Assembly (NCBI GenBank): GCA_027624075.1
Contig: JAQBUH010000007.1
Span: 26,660 to 90,659 of the forward strand
DNA: 64,000 nt
Direction: 5' to 3'
DNA from: Chloroflexota bacterium
GTDB taxonomy: Bacteria > Chloroflexota > Dehalococcoidia > Lucifugimonadales > Lucifugimonadaceae
The number at the start of each line of letters is the position of its first letter. Position 1 is the first letter of the stretch. The notes beneath the pieces are model-generated. The model did no database searches. It saw only the letters and a program-made list of their open reading frames with translations, and had not been told where the DNA came from. The translations under genes and the position numbers were made by a program. This document shows, piece by piece, positions 16,655-25,405 of the stretch.

Positions 16655-17587
16655 TCACGGCACAAACTTCTGGTGCAGCGCGTCGAGGTCGACGCGGCCT
16701 GCTGTGTCGTTCAGGACGGCGATGTTGCGGTCGACCTCTTCGCAGGTGCGCATCCCGGCGAGCGCGACATCTACGAGCGGGTTCGACAGGTTGAACTGCA
16801 GCAGCGCCGCCGAGTAGTCGAAGCTGTCGTCAGGGCGAATGACTGCCATCCAGCGCTGGAACACGCCGGATGTGAGCGAGCGCATTGTGACGATGCCCAT
16901 GCCGGCGTCTCGGGCGGCGATCATGCAGCCGAACGGGCGGTCGGGCGAGTACGGGTGCTGAAAGAGCAGGTTGTACTGGACCTGCATCACCTCGAAGCGG
17001 CCGGAGCCAATGAAGCGGTAGACGGCGGAGTTCTGGTCTTCGGTCGTGAAGCCGATATGCCTGATCAGGCCGTCGTCGCGGGCCTTTTCGAGCGTCTCAA
17101 GCACTCCGCCGGGACGCATGACGGCGTGTTCGTCCGCCTCTGTGTACGAGCCGCCGTGGACCTGGACGAGGTCGACGCTGTCGACCCGCAGGTTGCGGAG
17201 CGAGCGCTCGACGGAGCCACGGACATCCGGCTCAGCGTGCGCAACCTTGGTTGCGAGGAAGATGCTGTTTTGTTCCGAACTGTTCTCCGCGGCAGAGGGA
17301 GGAGGATTAGCGTGGAGAACGTCTATTGGCCGCGCTACTCTGCCGACCAGCGCCTCACCGAAGATGCGCTCGCTCTCGCCTTTGCCGTAGGCGGCGGCGG
17401 TGTCGAAGTAGGTGACGCCGGAGCCGGTGGCGTGTTGAATAGCCGCGATCACCCGCTCTCGCTGATCGGCCTGCTCAGGCGAGTATTTCTCAAGGTAGTT
17501 GGCAAGCCCGGCAGGCGCGCCGCCAAAGCCAAGCCGGGAGACGGTGCGGTTGGTTGCGCCGAGGGTTGCTGATTCGAGGATGGTCAT
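16655..17587 (-). CDS. Aldo/keto reductase
   Basis: A 310-residue NADPH-dependent oxidoreductase. The TIM-barrel AKR active site is present: TYFDTAAAYGKGESE (Asp and Tyr, about residues 42-56), ATKVAH (Lys, about 95-100) and LVQVHGG (His, about 125). The barrel continues with IRHIGFTTED and ends near the C-terminus. The ATG at 17585-17587 is chosen for the GGAAG six bases upstream; another ATG lies 15 bases further out. It resembles the L-fucose/D-threo-aldose dehydrogenase-like branch. Its place between two mannonate dehydratase-like genes suggests sugar oxidation, but the substrate is inferred only. Confidence 0.9.
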   Translation of the reverse strand: MTILESATLGATNRTVSRLGFGGAPAGLANYLEKYSPEQADQRERVIAAIQHATGSGVTYFDTAAAYGKGESERIFGEALVGRVARPIDVLHANPPPSAAENSSEQNSIFLATKVAHAEPDVRGSVERSLRNLRVDSVDLVQVHGGSYTEADEHAVMRPGGVLETLEKARDDGLIRHIGFTTEDQNSAVYRFIGSGRFEVMQVQYNLLFQHPYSPDRPFGCMIAARDAGMGIVTMRSLTSGVFQRWMAVIRPDDSFDYSAALLQFNLSNPLVDVALAGMRTCEEVDRNIAVLNDTAGRVDLDALHQKFVP

Positions 17588-17620
17588 TGTTGCTTCCATC
17601 AATCTGAACCGCCGTCCGGA

Positions 17621-17650
17621 GCTGCATCCTGAGCCTGTCGAAGGGTGGCC
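17621..17650. repeat. Solitary half-element CCTGAGCCTGTCGAAGGGTGG
   Basis: TCCTGAGCCTGTCGAAGGGTGGCC closely matches 881-904 (TTGTGAGCCTGTCGAAGGGTGCCC) in copy A of the inverted-repeat family. No second arm is seen nearby. It lies in the short gap between the aldo/keto reductase and mannonate dehydratase-like genes. Confidence 0.55.
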
Positions 17651-17742
17651 GCGTTGGCAGAAAAGCGAAACAGCATCGCATTACATCTCCAAGCGGGTGC
17701 TCCAGCCCAGGATTAGCGTCATCACCGGCCCAACCCGCCCCC

Positions 17743-18723
17743 CTACTTCCCAGCCGCCTGCTTCGTCACTGCTTCGATCATTGCCTGGATGTAGCCGTTT
17801 GCGAAGGCGCGGCCGCGGTGGCCCCACGCGGTGTCCTGGTGCGTGTGCGGGACATGATCGTCGATGAAGAAGCTCTTGTAGCCGGCGTTGTGGTACGTCT
17901 TCATCGCACGGTACATGTCAACGTGGCCCGTGTTGATGAACTCCTCGTGGAACTCGTCCGGGTTCGGCGCAGAGACGTTGCGGAAGTGCACGTACAGCAC
18001 CTTGTCCCGACGCACCATCTCATCGATGAACTCGTACAGCGCGTCGCCTGCCGAGTCTGCCATCTCGGAGATCGTGCCCTGGCAGAACTCGATGGCGCAG
18101 TTCGGCGACTCGTAGATCGAAAGGTAGCGGCGGTAGTTGTCGTATGACCGGAACAGCTGCGGGATGCCGCCGAGCGACTTCGCGGGCGGGTCGCACGGGT
18201 GGATGCCGAGACGGACGCCTTCCTCTTCAGCAATGGGCGTGATGATCTTGATCCAGTACTCCAGGTTCGTCCACATCTCCTCATCGGTGTACACACGGTC
18301 GTGGGTCAGCGGCATCTTCTCCGCCTCTTTCAGACTGAACGCCGTTGCCACCGCGCCGCCGCGGATCAACTTCGGCGTGGTGCGCCAGACGTGCGAAGGC
18401 ATCCAGTTGTAGCCGAAGATCGGTATGCCGGCGCGTGCGATGTTCCGGACCGTTGTGATCATGTTCTCGACCTGCTCGTCACGCTTCGGGCCGTTCAGCA
18501 TGATGTGGTCGTAGAACTGCGTCGGGACGTTCTCCAGCGCAGAGAGCTTCAGGCCGTATCCCTCGACCGTGGTGCGCAGCTTCACGAGGTCGTGCAGCGA
18601 CCACGTCCCGCCGTAGCTGGGCAGGCTCGGGGTGTTGAGCAGCACGTCCGTTGCGCCGTACTGCGCGGCGTAGCGAAGGAACTCTGGTGTGGCGCTATTG
18701 AACTGTCCGAATGCTGGTCGCAT
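17743..18723 (-). CDS. Mannonate dehydratase-like TIM-barrel protein (paralog 2)
   Basis: A 326-residue paralog of the protein at 14983-15978, with the same motifs: RLGIHPCDPP (about residues 174-183), CAIEFCQGTISEM (about 212-224), VLYVHFRNVSAPNP (about 247-260) and the ending WGHRGRAFANGYIQA. The ATG at 18721-18723 follows AGGAAA by six bases. It lacks the short insert of paralog 1 but keeps all metal-ligand positions, so both copies are likely active. The pair brackets the aldo/keto reductase and DinB genes, giving a leftward run that looks like a small sugar-acid cassette. Confidence 0.86.
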   Translation of the reverse strand: MRPAFGQFNSATPEFLRYAAQYGATDVLLNTPSLPSYGGTWSLHDLVKLRTTVEGYGLKLSALENVPTQFYDHIMLNGPKRDEQVENMITTVRNIARAGIPIFGYNWMPSHVWRTTPKLIRGGAVATAFSLKEAEKMPLTHDRVYTDEEMWTNLEYWIKIITPIAEEEGVRLGIHPCDPPAKSLGGIPQLFRSYDNYRRYLSIYESPNCAIEFCQGTISEMADSAGDALYEFIDEMVRRDKVLYVHFRNVSAPNPDEFHEEFINTGHVDMYRAMKTYHNAGYKSFFIDDHVPHTHQDTAWGHRGRAFANGYIQAMIEAVTKQAAGK

Positions 18724-18897
18724 TGTGATTTCCTGTTGTACTGTTGCCTGTTGCGAATAATGCGGTCTGCGTCCGGCAGGCATTCGAGGGCGCGGGCCGA
18801 ACGCTTATGTCGGCGGCAGTCTACACGCATGGAGCGGACAAGTTGAACTGGCTTATCTGGATTAACTGGATGAGCGGATGCGTCAACCGTTACCGAC

Positions 18898-19278
18898 GTG
18901 ACCCCGTTCAGCACTGTCGTCATCGGCTCGCCGATCTACGGCGGAGCGGTCCGGGACGAGATAATCTCGTTCTGTGAGTTGCACGAGATAGCACTGATCG
19001 AAAAGCGTGTTGCGGTGTTCACGGTGGGTGTGCTCCCTGTTTACGACCGGGTGGGCGGCCAGGCGGAGCATGAAGGCGCTATCGAGCGCGTGCAGTTGCG
19101 TGCGCCCGGTGTTAACCCTGTGTCGCACGGAATATTCACAGGCGCATACGACCCGGAAAAGGTCAATTTCGTGTCTCGGATGCTGATGCAGAAAAAGTAC
19201 GCTCCGGCCGGAGATTCCCGGGACCCGAGGGCGATACAGGCTTGGGTTGACGACCTGGCTCAGCAGATAGCGGCTTAG
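18898..19278 (+). pseudogene. Flavodoxin-domain protein lacking its N-terminus
   Basis: The 126-residue frame begins TPFSTVVIGSPIYGGAVRDE, which equals the second conserved block of flavodoxin-like proteins; the family continues here to the C-terminus (VFTVGVLPVYD, IQAWVDDLAQQIAA). The first block, with the FMN-phosphate loop TxAxxxGST, should precede it by about 50 residues, but the frame is closed by TGA at 18871-18873 and no other upstream frame supplies the missing block. The GTG at 18898 has no ribosome site. It reads as a truncated remnant, or a stand-alone half-domain. A complete flavodoxin follows 125 bases downstream. Confidence 0.6.
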
Positions 19279-19402
19279 TCCAGCCAGGTCTGCGTGTGAC
19301 CGAGGATTGCCTAAGACCGGCAGCGCTTGCTCCGGCAGACACCCGGCGCCGTGATCTACTTGATCGCGAACCTTTCCGCGTTTCGCGAATAGACTTGGCT
19401 CC

Positions 19403-19996
19403 GTGCCACGAGTACTCGTCACATACGCCACCAGATACGGCTCCACGCGGGAGGTCGCAGCGGCCATTGCCGAGGAGCTGACCGCGGCCGGAATGGACGT
19501 GGACGTTCTTGCCGCCGGTCCGCAGGTGGAGGTTGGAAAGTATGACGCCGTTGTCGCCGGCTCACCTTCATACGGCAGGAACTGGCTCCCGCATGCCTCA
19601 CTGTTCGTAGTTGGCAACGCGTCAAGGCTCTCTCTGATGCCGGTTGCGCTGTTCACGACAGGGATGCTTGGCGTGAAGAACCCGAAGTCGGCGCTGCGAG
19701 AGCACGAGCGGATCATGTCGACGCTGCGGGAGTTTACGCCCGGACTGGCGCCTGTCACGACAGCGCTGTTCCACGGCTCGTTCGATCGGCGCAGGCTTCC
19801 TTTCATTCTCCGTCTCCTCGACCGGCTTGCCGGGACGCCCCAGGGCGACCAGAGGGACTGGGAGGCGATCCGGGGATGGGCGCGGCGTGTGGGAGAACGG
19901 TTTTCGGAGCGGCTGAGCGGCGACCGCCCCGAAATGCGGGCTGAGAACCCGGATGAGCCCCGGCCGGATGAACCTCAGCAGGATGGCCGGGTTTGA
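19403..19996 (+). CDS. Flavodoxin domain-containing protein
   Basis: A 197-residue protein starting at GTG 19403. It has the FMN-phosphate loop VTYATRYGSTREVA (about residues 6-19) and the second block KYDAVVAGSPSYGRNWLPHA (about 47-66), both typical of protoporphyrinogen-oxidase-type (HemG-like) flavodoxins. The last 30 residues are an acidic, proline-rich tail (ENPDEPRPDEPQQDG). It likely carries electrons or acts as an FMN oxidoreductase in the cytosol; no partner is evident nearby. Its stop overlaps the TTG start of the TatD-like gene, so the two are probably translated together. The partial copy just upstream suggests a local duplication. Confidence 0.85.
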   Translation: MPRVLVTYATRYGSTREVAAAIAEELTAAGMDVDVLAAGPQVEVGKYDAVVAGSPSYGRNWLPHASLFVVGNASRLSLMPVALFTTGMLGVKNPKSALREHERIMSTLREFTPGLAPVTTALFHGSFDRRRLPFILRLLDRLAGTPQGDQRDWEAIRGWARRVGERFSERLSGDRPEMRAENPDEPRPDEPQQDGRV

Positions 19997-20841
19997 GGCT
20001 TCTCGACGTCCACGCACACATCCAGCAGCACGAGCCGGGCGAACTGGAGGGGATGCTCGCCCGGGCGGCCGACGCGGGAGTCGGCGCGATCATCGTGGCC
20101 GGAGTGACGGTTGAGGATAGCCGCCGCTGCATCGATCTGGCGGAGCGGCATCCGAGCCTTTTTGCCGGCGTTGGCGTGCATCCGACCGATCTCACGGGCC
20201 CTTTGACACAGGCTGATCTCACTGCGCTTGACGAGATGGCGGAGCACCCTCGAGTGGTTGTGATGAGCGAGGCCGGGATCGACCATCAACCTCATGTGCT
20301 TGAGAGGAGTCGCGCCGATGGACGGGAGTGGGCCGACATCCAGGAAGAGGCGTTTCGCCAACAGATCGAGGTTGCTCACCGCCACGGACTGCCTGTCGTG
20401 TTTCATGTCAGAGAGCCCGGTGACGACCCTGCGGCGGGGTCTGCGTGGCCTGTCGCGTTGAGAGTGCTGCGGGAATCTTCAGCTGGCGATATCGGCGGCG
20501 CCGCGCACTACTTCCAGGGGGATTTGAGCACGGCGCGCAAGGTACTCGACGCCGGGTTCATGGTGTCGCTGGCGAGGCCGCTGCTGAGACTGAGCCGGTT
20601 GCAGGAGGTTGCTGCGCGACTGCCGATCGACCGCATCGTCATCGAGACCGACTCATACCCGCAGCCGTTCAAGAAGGACCGGGCGAAGTGGACCGAGCCG
20701 CGGCACGCGCTGAGTGTGGCAGAGAAGCTGGCGGAGATTCGAGGACTGACGGTGGAAATGGTTGCCGAGAGGACATCGGAGAATGCGCTCTCCATGCTGA
20801 GAGGCCGCGGTGAGCAGGTCAGGGCAATGCTGGAGCAGTAG
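19993..20841 (+). CDS. TatD-family metal-dependent hydrolase
   Basis: A 282-residue TIM-barrel hydrolase. LLDVHAHIQ at residues 3-11 provides the HxH metal ligands; GVGVHPTDL (about 59-67), MSEAGID (Glu ligand, about 90-96), LPVVFHV (His, about 132-138), AHYFQG (about 165-170) and IVIETDSYP (Asp, about 214-222) follow in family order. TatD proteins are metal-dependent 3'-5' exonucleases/DNases, and related enzymes hydrolyse phosphoesters or lactones. The start is TTG 19993, which overlaps the flavodoxin stop (TTGA). It is slightly longer than Escherichia coli TatD. Confidence 0.86.
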   Translation: MRLLDVHAHIQQHEPGELEGMLARAADAGVGAIIVAGVTVEDSRRCIDLAERHPSLFAGVGVHPTDLTGPLTQADLTALDEMAEHPRVVVMSEAGIDHQPHVLERSRADGREWADIQEEAFRQQIEVAHRHGLPVVFHVREPGDDPAAGSAWPVALRVLRESSAGDIGGAAHYFQGDLSTARKVLDAGFMVSLARPLLRLSRLQEVAARLPIDRIVIETDSYPQPFKKDRAKWTEPRHALSVAEKLAEIRGLTVEMVAERTSENALSMLRGRGEQVRAMLEQ

Positions 20842-20861
20842 AGCGCGGGCTGTTGTCACGG

Positions 20862-21384
20862 GTTACGCGGCGGGCCGGTCAAGCCTGCTGTGAATCTTCA
20901 GTGACTGCTCTATGACCTGCTTCCAGAGCTCGGGGTGCCTGGACTGGCTCGCGGCCTGAAGCGCTGCCTTGAGTTGCTCTTCACCGGCGGCCCAGTCGCC
21001 GTCAGAGGTCTTGAGGGCGGACGCAAAGAACAGGAGGCGGGCCTGATCGGCATTTGAGGTTGTATCGATGTGGATGCCGTAGAGATCGGCTATCGCCGCA
21101 GCGTCTGCGATATGTTGCAGTTGTTGAACGCGGTCCGGAGCGCTATCGGAGGAGGATGCGCCTCGCAGCCGGGGCCTGCTTTGCGGAACCCGCTTCGGTC
21201 CCCGTTTCAGCCCCCGTTTCAGGCTGGGGCTGGTATTCGGTTTCGCCGGTTCCTGCGAAGCCGGGGATTTCCGGGCGCGCGGTCTGATGCCTTTGGGCTG
21301 GCTGAAGGCGGGACGGCGACGGGGCGGGTCCTGCTCCTGTGAGTGCTCGGCAGGACTGGTGTGCCGTTCACTACGTTCGGCAGT
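20862..21384 (-). other. Continuation frame of the long Pro-rich protein: conserved C-terminal domain without a start codon
   Basis: In the frame -1 relative to the long gene upstream, an open stretch runs from after TGA 21385-21387 to TAA at 20862-20864. Its last 90 residues read as a good helical protein (PDRVQQLQHIADAAAIADLY, then ARLLFFASALKTSDGDWAAG and HPELWKQVIEQSLKIHSRL). No ATG, GTG or TTG exists in this frame before the domain, so it can only be made as an extension of the upstream frame. Its basic, Pro/Ser-rich first half matches the style of the long protein. A one-base deletion or a programmed -1 frameshift between 21219 and 21384 would join them. Confidence 0.7.
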
Positions 21385-23759
21385 TCAGCTACCGGGCTCG
21401 GTGACACAGCAGGCTGGTCTTTCGATGCCGTCTTGCCGCGTGGCGTAGATTGCGCGGCAGACGTGTTCGCTACCTGGTCCGCTCGTCCTTCTGTGTCCCG
21501 TTTACCGGCAGTGCCGCCGGTACGTTGAACGGACTCAGCTGGCTTGCGCTCCGGCGCGACAGCAGCGGCTTTCCCGGGTCGGGTAGCCCGGGCGAGCTGG
21601 CTCCGCTTTTGCAGATGTGACGTCTGTCCGGCAGAGGTGGCCGGATGTTCTGACTCAGTCTTGTTGGTCTTGCGGCGCCGGCGCTGCTTTGTTGCCTCAG
21701 CCTCAGGCGGTTGAGTCGTCTGGCTGGCGGATTTCGGCTCAGCAACCGTCTTTGCGGGCGTTTCCTGTCCGGTAACGGCAGGTTGCAGCCTGGTCTGGGG
21801 ACGCTGGACCACATCGTTCGAGTCGATATTGACTGGATCAGTCGAATCGGTACGGTCCGCTGAACGTCGCGCGGCCTTGGAAGAGGACTTGCCGGACTGC
21901 GTCTTCTTCAACAGCCGTCGCCCTGGCGCTGCGGCTACGGTCTTCTCACGCACAGCTGGCGGTGACATCGCCGTTGCCGGCTGAACGAGTTCACTGGCAG
22001 CTTCGGCGGGGCGCGGCGTCGACGCGCGGCTTGTTCTCCGCGCCGGCTTTGCCGCGTCGCTCTCAACCTGCTCAGCGCCGCTCGCTGCCTTCGGATCATC
22101 GCGGCCTGCCTGTTGATTTTCAGGCTGAGAATCGGCTGATTGTTCCCTGCCTGCCAACGCCTTCGCCGAAACTCTGAGGTTCTGGCGTTTGTTCTGCCTG
22201 CCGCCGGCCAGCCTCGGTTCAGAAGAACTCGCACTGGCCAGGTCCGCGCCTCCGAGTTCAGGCAGTGTTTGAGCGACTGGCGAGAGGATGATGGCGGCTT
22301 CGTCCTCTTTCGCCTCCTGCCTGGCAGGCTCGACTTTAATTGGCTCAACTGATTGAGGGTCCGGTTTGCGAGCAGCGTTCCATTCTGTCTTGGACTCTTC
22401 GCTCTTCAACCGCTCTCGCTTGATTTCAGGCTTTGCTTTTTTCGGCAGTTCACTCTGAATATCCAACTGGACTCCATCGCCTCGCTCCAACTTGAGCGAT
22501 GCTCTCAACCGCGCCTTCTCCAGGCACCGCTCTTGCCTCCGGTCAGACAGCGTCGTCTCCAGTACGGGTCCGGGAGAACTTGCACCGGAAAGGTCCGCTA
22601 CTCCACCGTCTGGAGGCGAGTGAGTTACTGACGACTCAGGCAGGGCAGGCTCGTCACTATTCGTGGAGAGTTTCGGAGGCTCGCTTACGACCGGCGGAAT
22701 CTGCGCGGTCTGCACGAAAGGCAGGCTGTCGCCGGCAGAGCCAATCTCCGGGCCTGTTGCGACGGCTGGCTCTGCGACGAGTCCGGCAACGGTCTCACTG
22801 ACTGGCTCCTCGACGGGCTCTGGCGCAGGCGTGAACATCCACTCAACCGCAATCTCCTCTTGCACAGGATCATCCCTGTGGCCCGCCTCACCCGGCTCTA
22901 TCTCTGGCTGCACCACCTCCGGCGCTGCTTCCGCTTGATCCTGTTGCCCTGTTGAGGCATCCGCTGCCGCAACAACCTTTGAGGCCTGTGAGACCTGGCC
23001 GGTCTCGCCGTCAGCAAGAGGGTCGCCAGCAGGAGAGCTGTCGTTGGCCTGTCCAGCGTCTTCGGCCAGTGACGGCTCGATCTCCGTGGGTTCTTCGCTC
23101 AGCCTTGCCGAAACCGCAAGCAGGTGCATCATCGAGGCCAGCTCTGCCTCGTCAGGGGTTAACTCGTCGTAGTGAAGCGTCGAAGCACGTGGCGGCTGCC
23201 ACCGATCAGCTTCTGCGTCATAGTCATCGGCTGGTTGCGCATCGTATTCCTTGAACAGGCTGCCGCCGGATTCGGCTGCGTCCATTGGCTGTTTGAGGCG
23301 ATAGCCGGGCTTACGCGCCTGTCCTGCCGGCGCAGCGGCGGTCTTCGTTGAGTCAGGATGTGAAACTGGCGTGATTGGATCGTCGTATGACGGGGCCCAC
23401 TTCGCCTCTTCAGCGGTCTGCAGAGGGTGCGACACCACGAACTCAGGACGCGGGCCGGCTGGCTTCAGAAGAGGTTTGGGCGCCTCGCGTTGCCCGGCCT
23501 TTTTATCTGCCGGCTCGCTACGCCCTGAGACAAGAAAGGGCCGGATCAACTCGAACACGTCGTCGCGCCACAACCCTTTGGCTGCAAGCTCCTGCTCTAT
23601 CCAGAGTGCTTTCACCCAGGTCGGAGCGTTGGAGAGCGGCACCATCGAGAGTGCGATTTCGGTAAATGTCCGTGCGTCGAGTCTGCGCATCGAGCGGAAC
23701 TCCGCTGCGGGAGTCTTGCCACACTCGTCAGACGGCGCCTCGGTGGCATAAAACTCCAA
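21219..23759 (-). CDS. Long Pro/Ala/Glu-rich protein of unknown function (frameshifted before its C-terminal domain)
   Basis: I do not recognise this 846-residue protein. Residues about 24-82 form a compact helical domain (RRLDARTFTEIALSMVPLS, then VKALWIEQELAAKGLWRDDV and ELIRPFLVSG). The next 700 or so residues are low-complexity, rich in Pro, Ala, Glu, Ser and Lys, and expected to be disordered, turning from acidic (to about residue 330) to basic. The last residues of this frame (NPRLRRNRRNRIPAPA) differ from the -1 frame, which carries a conserved-looking C-terminal domain. The TTG at 23757-23759 is one possible start; ATG 23690 with GGAG upstream is an alternative. No signal peptide or membrane segment is seen. 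A structured head and tail linked by a long disordered spacer suggests a tether, but this is inference. Confidence 0.65.
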   Translation of the reverse strand: MEFYATEAPSDECGKTPAAEFRSMRRLDARTFTEIALSMVPLSNAPTWVKALWIEQELAAKGLWRDDVFELIRPFLVSGRSEPADKKAGQREAPKPLLKPAGPRPEFVVSHPLQTAEEAKWAPSYDDPITPVSHPDSTKTAAAPAGQARKPGYRLKQPMDAAESGGSLFKEYDAQPADDYDAEADRWQPPRASTLHYDELTPDEAELASMMHLLAVSARLSEEPTEIEPSLAEDAGQANDSSPAGDPLADGETGQVSQASKVVAAADASTGQQDQAEAAPEVVQPEIEPGEAGHRDDPVQEEIAVEWMFTPAPEPVEEPVSETVAGLVAEPAVATGPEIGSAGDSLPFVQTAQIPPVVSEPPKLSTNSDEPALPESSVTHSPPDGGVADLSGASSPGPVLETTLSDRRQERCLEKARLRASLKLERGDGVQLDIQSELPKKAKPEIKRERLKSEESKTEWNAARKPDPQSVEPIKVEPARQEAKEDEAAIILSPVAQTLPELGGADLASASSSEPRLAGGRQNKRQNLRVSAKALAGREQSADSQPENQQAGRDDPKAASGAEQVESDAAKPARRTSRASTPRPAEAASELVQPATAMSPPAVREKTVAAAPGRRLLKKTQSGKSSSKAARRSADRTDSTDPVNIDSNDVVQRPQTRLQPAVTGQETPAKTVAEPKSASQTTQPPEAEATKQRRRRKTNKTESEHPATSAGQTSHLQKRSQLARATRPGKAAAVAPERKPAESVQRTGGTAGKRDTEGRADQVANTSAAQSTPRGKTASKDQPAVSPSPVAELPNVVNGTPVLPSTHRSRTRPVAVPPSASPKASDRAPGNPRLRRNRRNRIPAPA

Positions 23760-24077
23760 TATTCATACTGGCCCTGCAGGCGGCCGGCGGAATCGCGGAT
23801 GTCACCAATCGCGATATGCTGGATTTCTGGAATGCTTACTCGTTTCGCCCATGTCCTGACGTCCCTGTGAGGATTTTCAGCGGAATCCGCCGTAGCCGAT
23901 AATCGCGGCGTGCCTTCATGCGCGTAGGCTCGAACTGGACGAGTAGCGTGGTGAGCATCACAATCTGGCTTTGCTGGCCCTGGTTTTGGCGCGCTCCGCG
24001 GTTACATTGGGCCGCGGTTACATCAGGACCGCAATCGGCACAACCTTCAGACATCAATAATCGGCACAGGAGTTCAC
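23760..24077. other. Gap of about 320 bases between divergent genes
   Basis: The gap separates the long Pro-rich gene and the Xaa-Pro peptidase gene and must hold both promoters. Short open frames are present but lack coding signature or ribosome sites. No repeat element was recognised apart from a local GGTTACAT pair (23998-24032). Confidence 0.4.
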
Positions 24078-25400
24078 ATGGACCAGCTCTCAGAGCGCCA
24101 GTTCGCAGAACGAAGAAAGAGGCTGCTGGCGCAGATCACTGACGGCGCGATCATCGTTCCTGCGGGACACCTGTCTGCTCGCAACCATGACGTCGACTTC
24201 AAGTTCAGGCAGCAGTCTGCGTTCTGGTATCTAACCGGGTTCGGCGAGCCTGACGCGGTTGCGGTGCTGCGGCCGGGCCATAGCGAGCCATACACGCTCT
24301 TCGTGCTGCCGCGCGACCCGAAACTGGAGACCTGGACAGGGCTTCGAACCGGTGTCGACGCGGCGAAGGAGAGGTTCGGCGCTGACGCCGCGTTCTCGAC
24401 GGCGGAGCTTGAGACCGAGCTCCCGAAGCTGATCGCTGACTATGAGAAGGTGTATTACGCGGTCGGCGCAGACCAGAAACTTGACGCGTTCCTGATCGAT
24501 CTTGCGGTCAAGCGCCGGAGGACCGCTCCTCGCGGGGATAAGGCGCTGACGGCGCTCATCGACCCGATGCCCGCGATCGACCAGTTGAGGTTGATCAAGT
24601 CCGCAGTAGAGATCGAGTGCTTGCAGAAGGCGATAGACGTGACGGTTGCCGGGTTCGATGTGGCGTTCGCGAAGGCGAGGCCGGGAATGTACGAGTTCGA
24701 GGTGCAGGCCGACATGGAGGTGGAGTTCCGCCGGGGTGGATCGCCTCGCAACGGCTATCCGTCGATTGTGGCGTCTGGCGAAAACGCCTGCATCTTGCAC
24801 TACATCAGCAACAGGGACCGCCTAAAAGACGGAGACCTGCTGCTGATCGACGCCGGCGCTGAATACGAGTACTACTCTGCTGACATCACCCGCACGTGGC
24901 CGGTGAACGGGAAGTTCACGCCGGAGCAGAAGGACATCTACGAACTGGTGCTTGCGGCGAACGAGGCAGGCATCGACGCGGCAAAGCCGGGCAACGGGGC
25001 CACGGACGTCCATGACGTTGCGCTAAGAGTGTTGACACAGGGCCTGGTTGACCTCGGCGTGCTCAAGGGAGAGATCGACACGCTCATCACTGAGCGCGGC
25101 TTTCTGCCGTATTACATGCACGGCACATCGCACTGGCTTGGCCTGGATGTGCACGACTCGGGAATCTACCGCACCGGAGGGCGGACCGGCCCTTCAATAA
25201 AGCTAGAGCCTGGAATGGTCCTCACCGTTGAGCCGGGGCTTTACTTCGGGCCGTTTGCGGAGGACGCTCCCGAGCGGTTCAAGGGCATCGGCATACGCAC
25301 AGAGGACGACGTCCTGATCACAGATGACGGCAACAGGGTGATGACGTCCGCAGCGCCAAAGACCGTCGCTGAGATAGAGGCTGCCGCGTCCGGCGGTTAG
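24078..25400 (+). CDS. pepP: Xaa-Pro aminopeptidase (M24 family)
   Basis: A 440-residue protein with the aminopeptidase P N-terminal domain (residues about 6-130, AIIVPAGHLSARNHDVDFKFRQ in part) and the M24 pita-bread catalytic domain (about 165-430). The metal ligands are in order: the two Asp of LLIDAGAEYEYYSADITRTW (about 257 and 268), His of HGTSHWLGLDVHD (about 351), Glu of LTVEPGLYF (about 385) and Glu of GIRTEDDVLIT (about 405). It removes N-terminal residues preceding proline using Mn2+, in the cytosol. The ATG follows AGGAG. Length matches Escherichia coli PepP. It appears monocistronic. Confidence 0.94.
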   Translation: MDQLSERQFAERRKRLLAQITDGAIIVPAGHLSARNHDVDFKFRQQSAFWYLTGFGEPDAVAVLRPGHSEPYTLFVLPRDPKLETWTGLRTGVDAAKERFGADAAFSTAELETELPKLIADYEKVYYAVGADQKLDAFLIDLAVKRRRTAPRGDKALTALIDPMPAIDQLRLIKSAVEIECLQKAIDVTVAGFDVAFAKARPGMYEFEVQADMEVEFRRGGSPRNGYPSIVASGENACILHYISNRDRLKDGDLLLIDAGAEYEYYSADITRTWPVNGKFTPEQKDIYELVLAANEAGIDAAKPGNGATDVHDVALRVLTQGLVDLGVLKGEIDTLITERGFLPYYMHGTSHWLGLDVHDSGIYRTGGRTGPSIKLEPGMVLTVEPGLYFGPFAEDAPERFKGIGIRTEDDVLITDDGNRVMTSAAPKTVAEIEAAASGG

Positions 25401-25405
25401 CGGCC

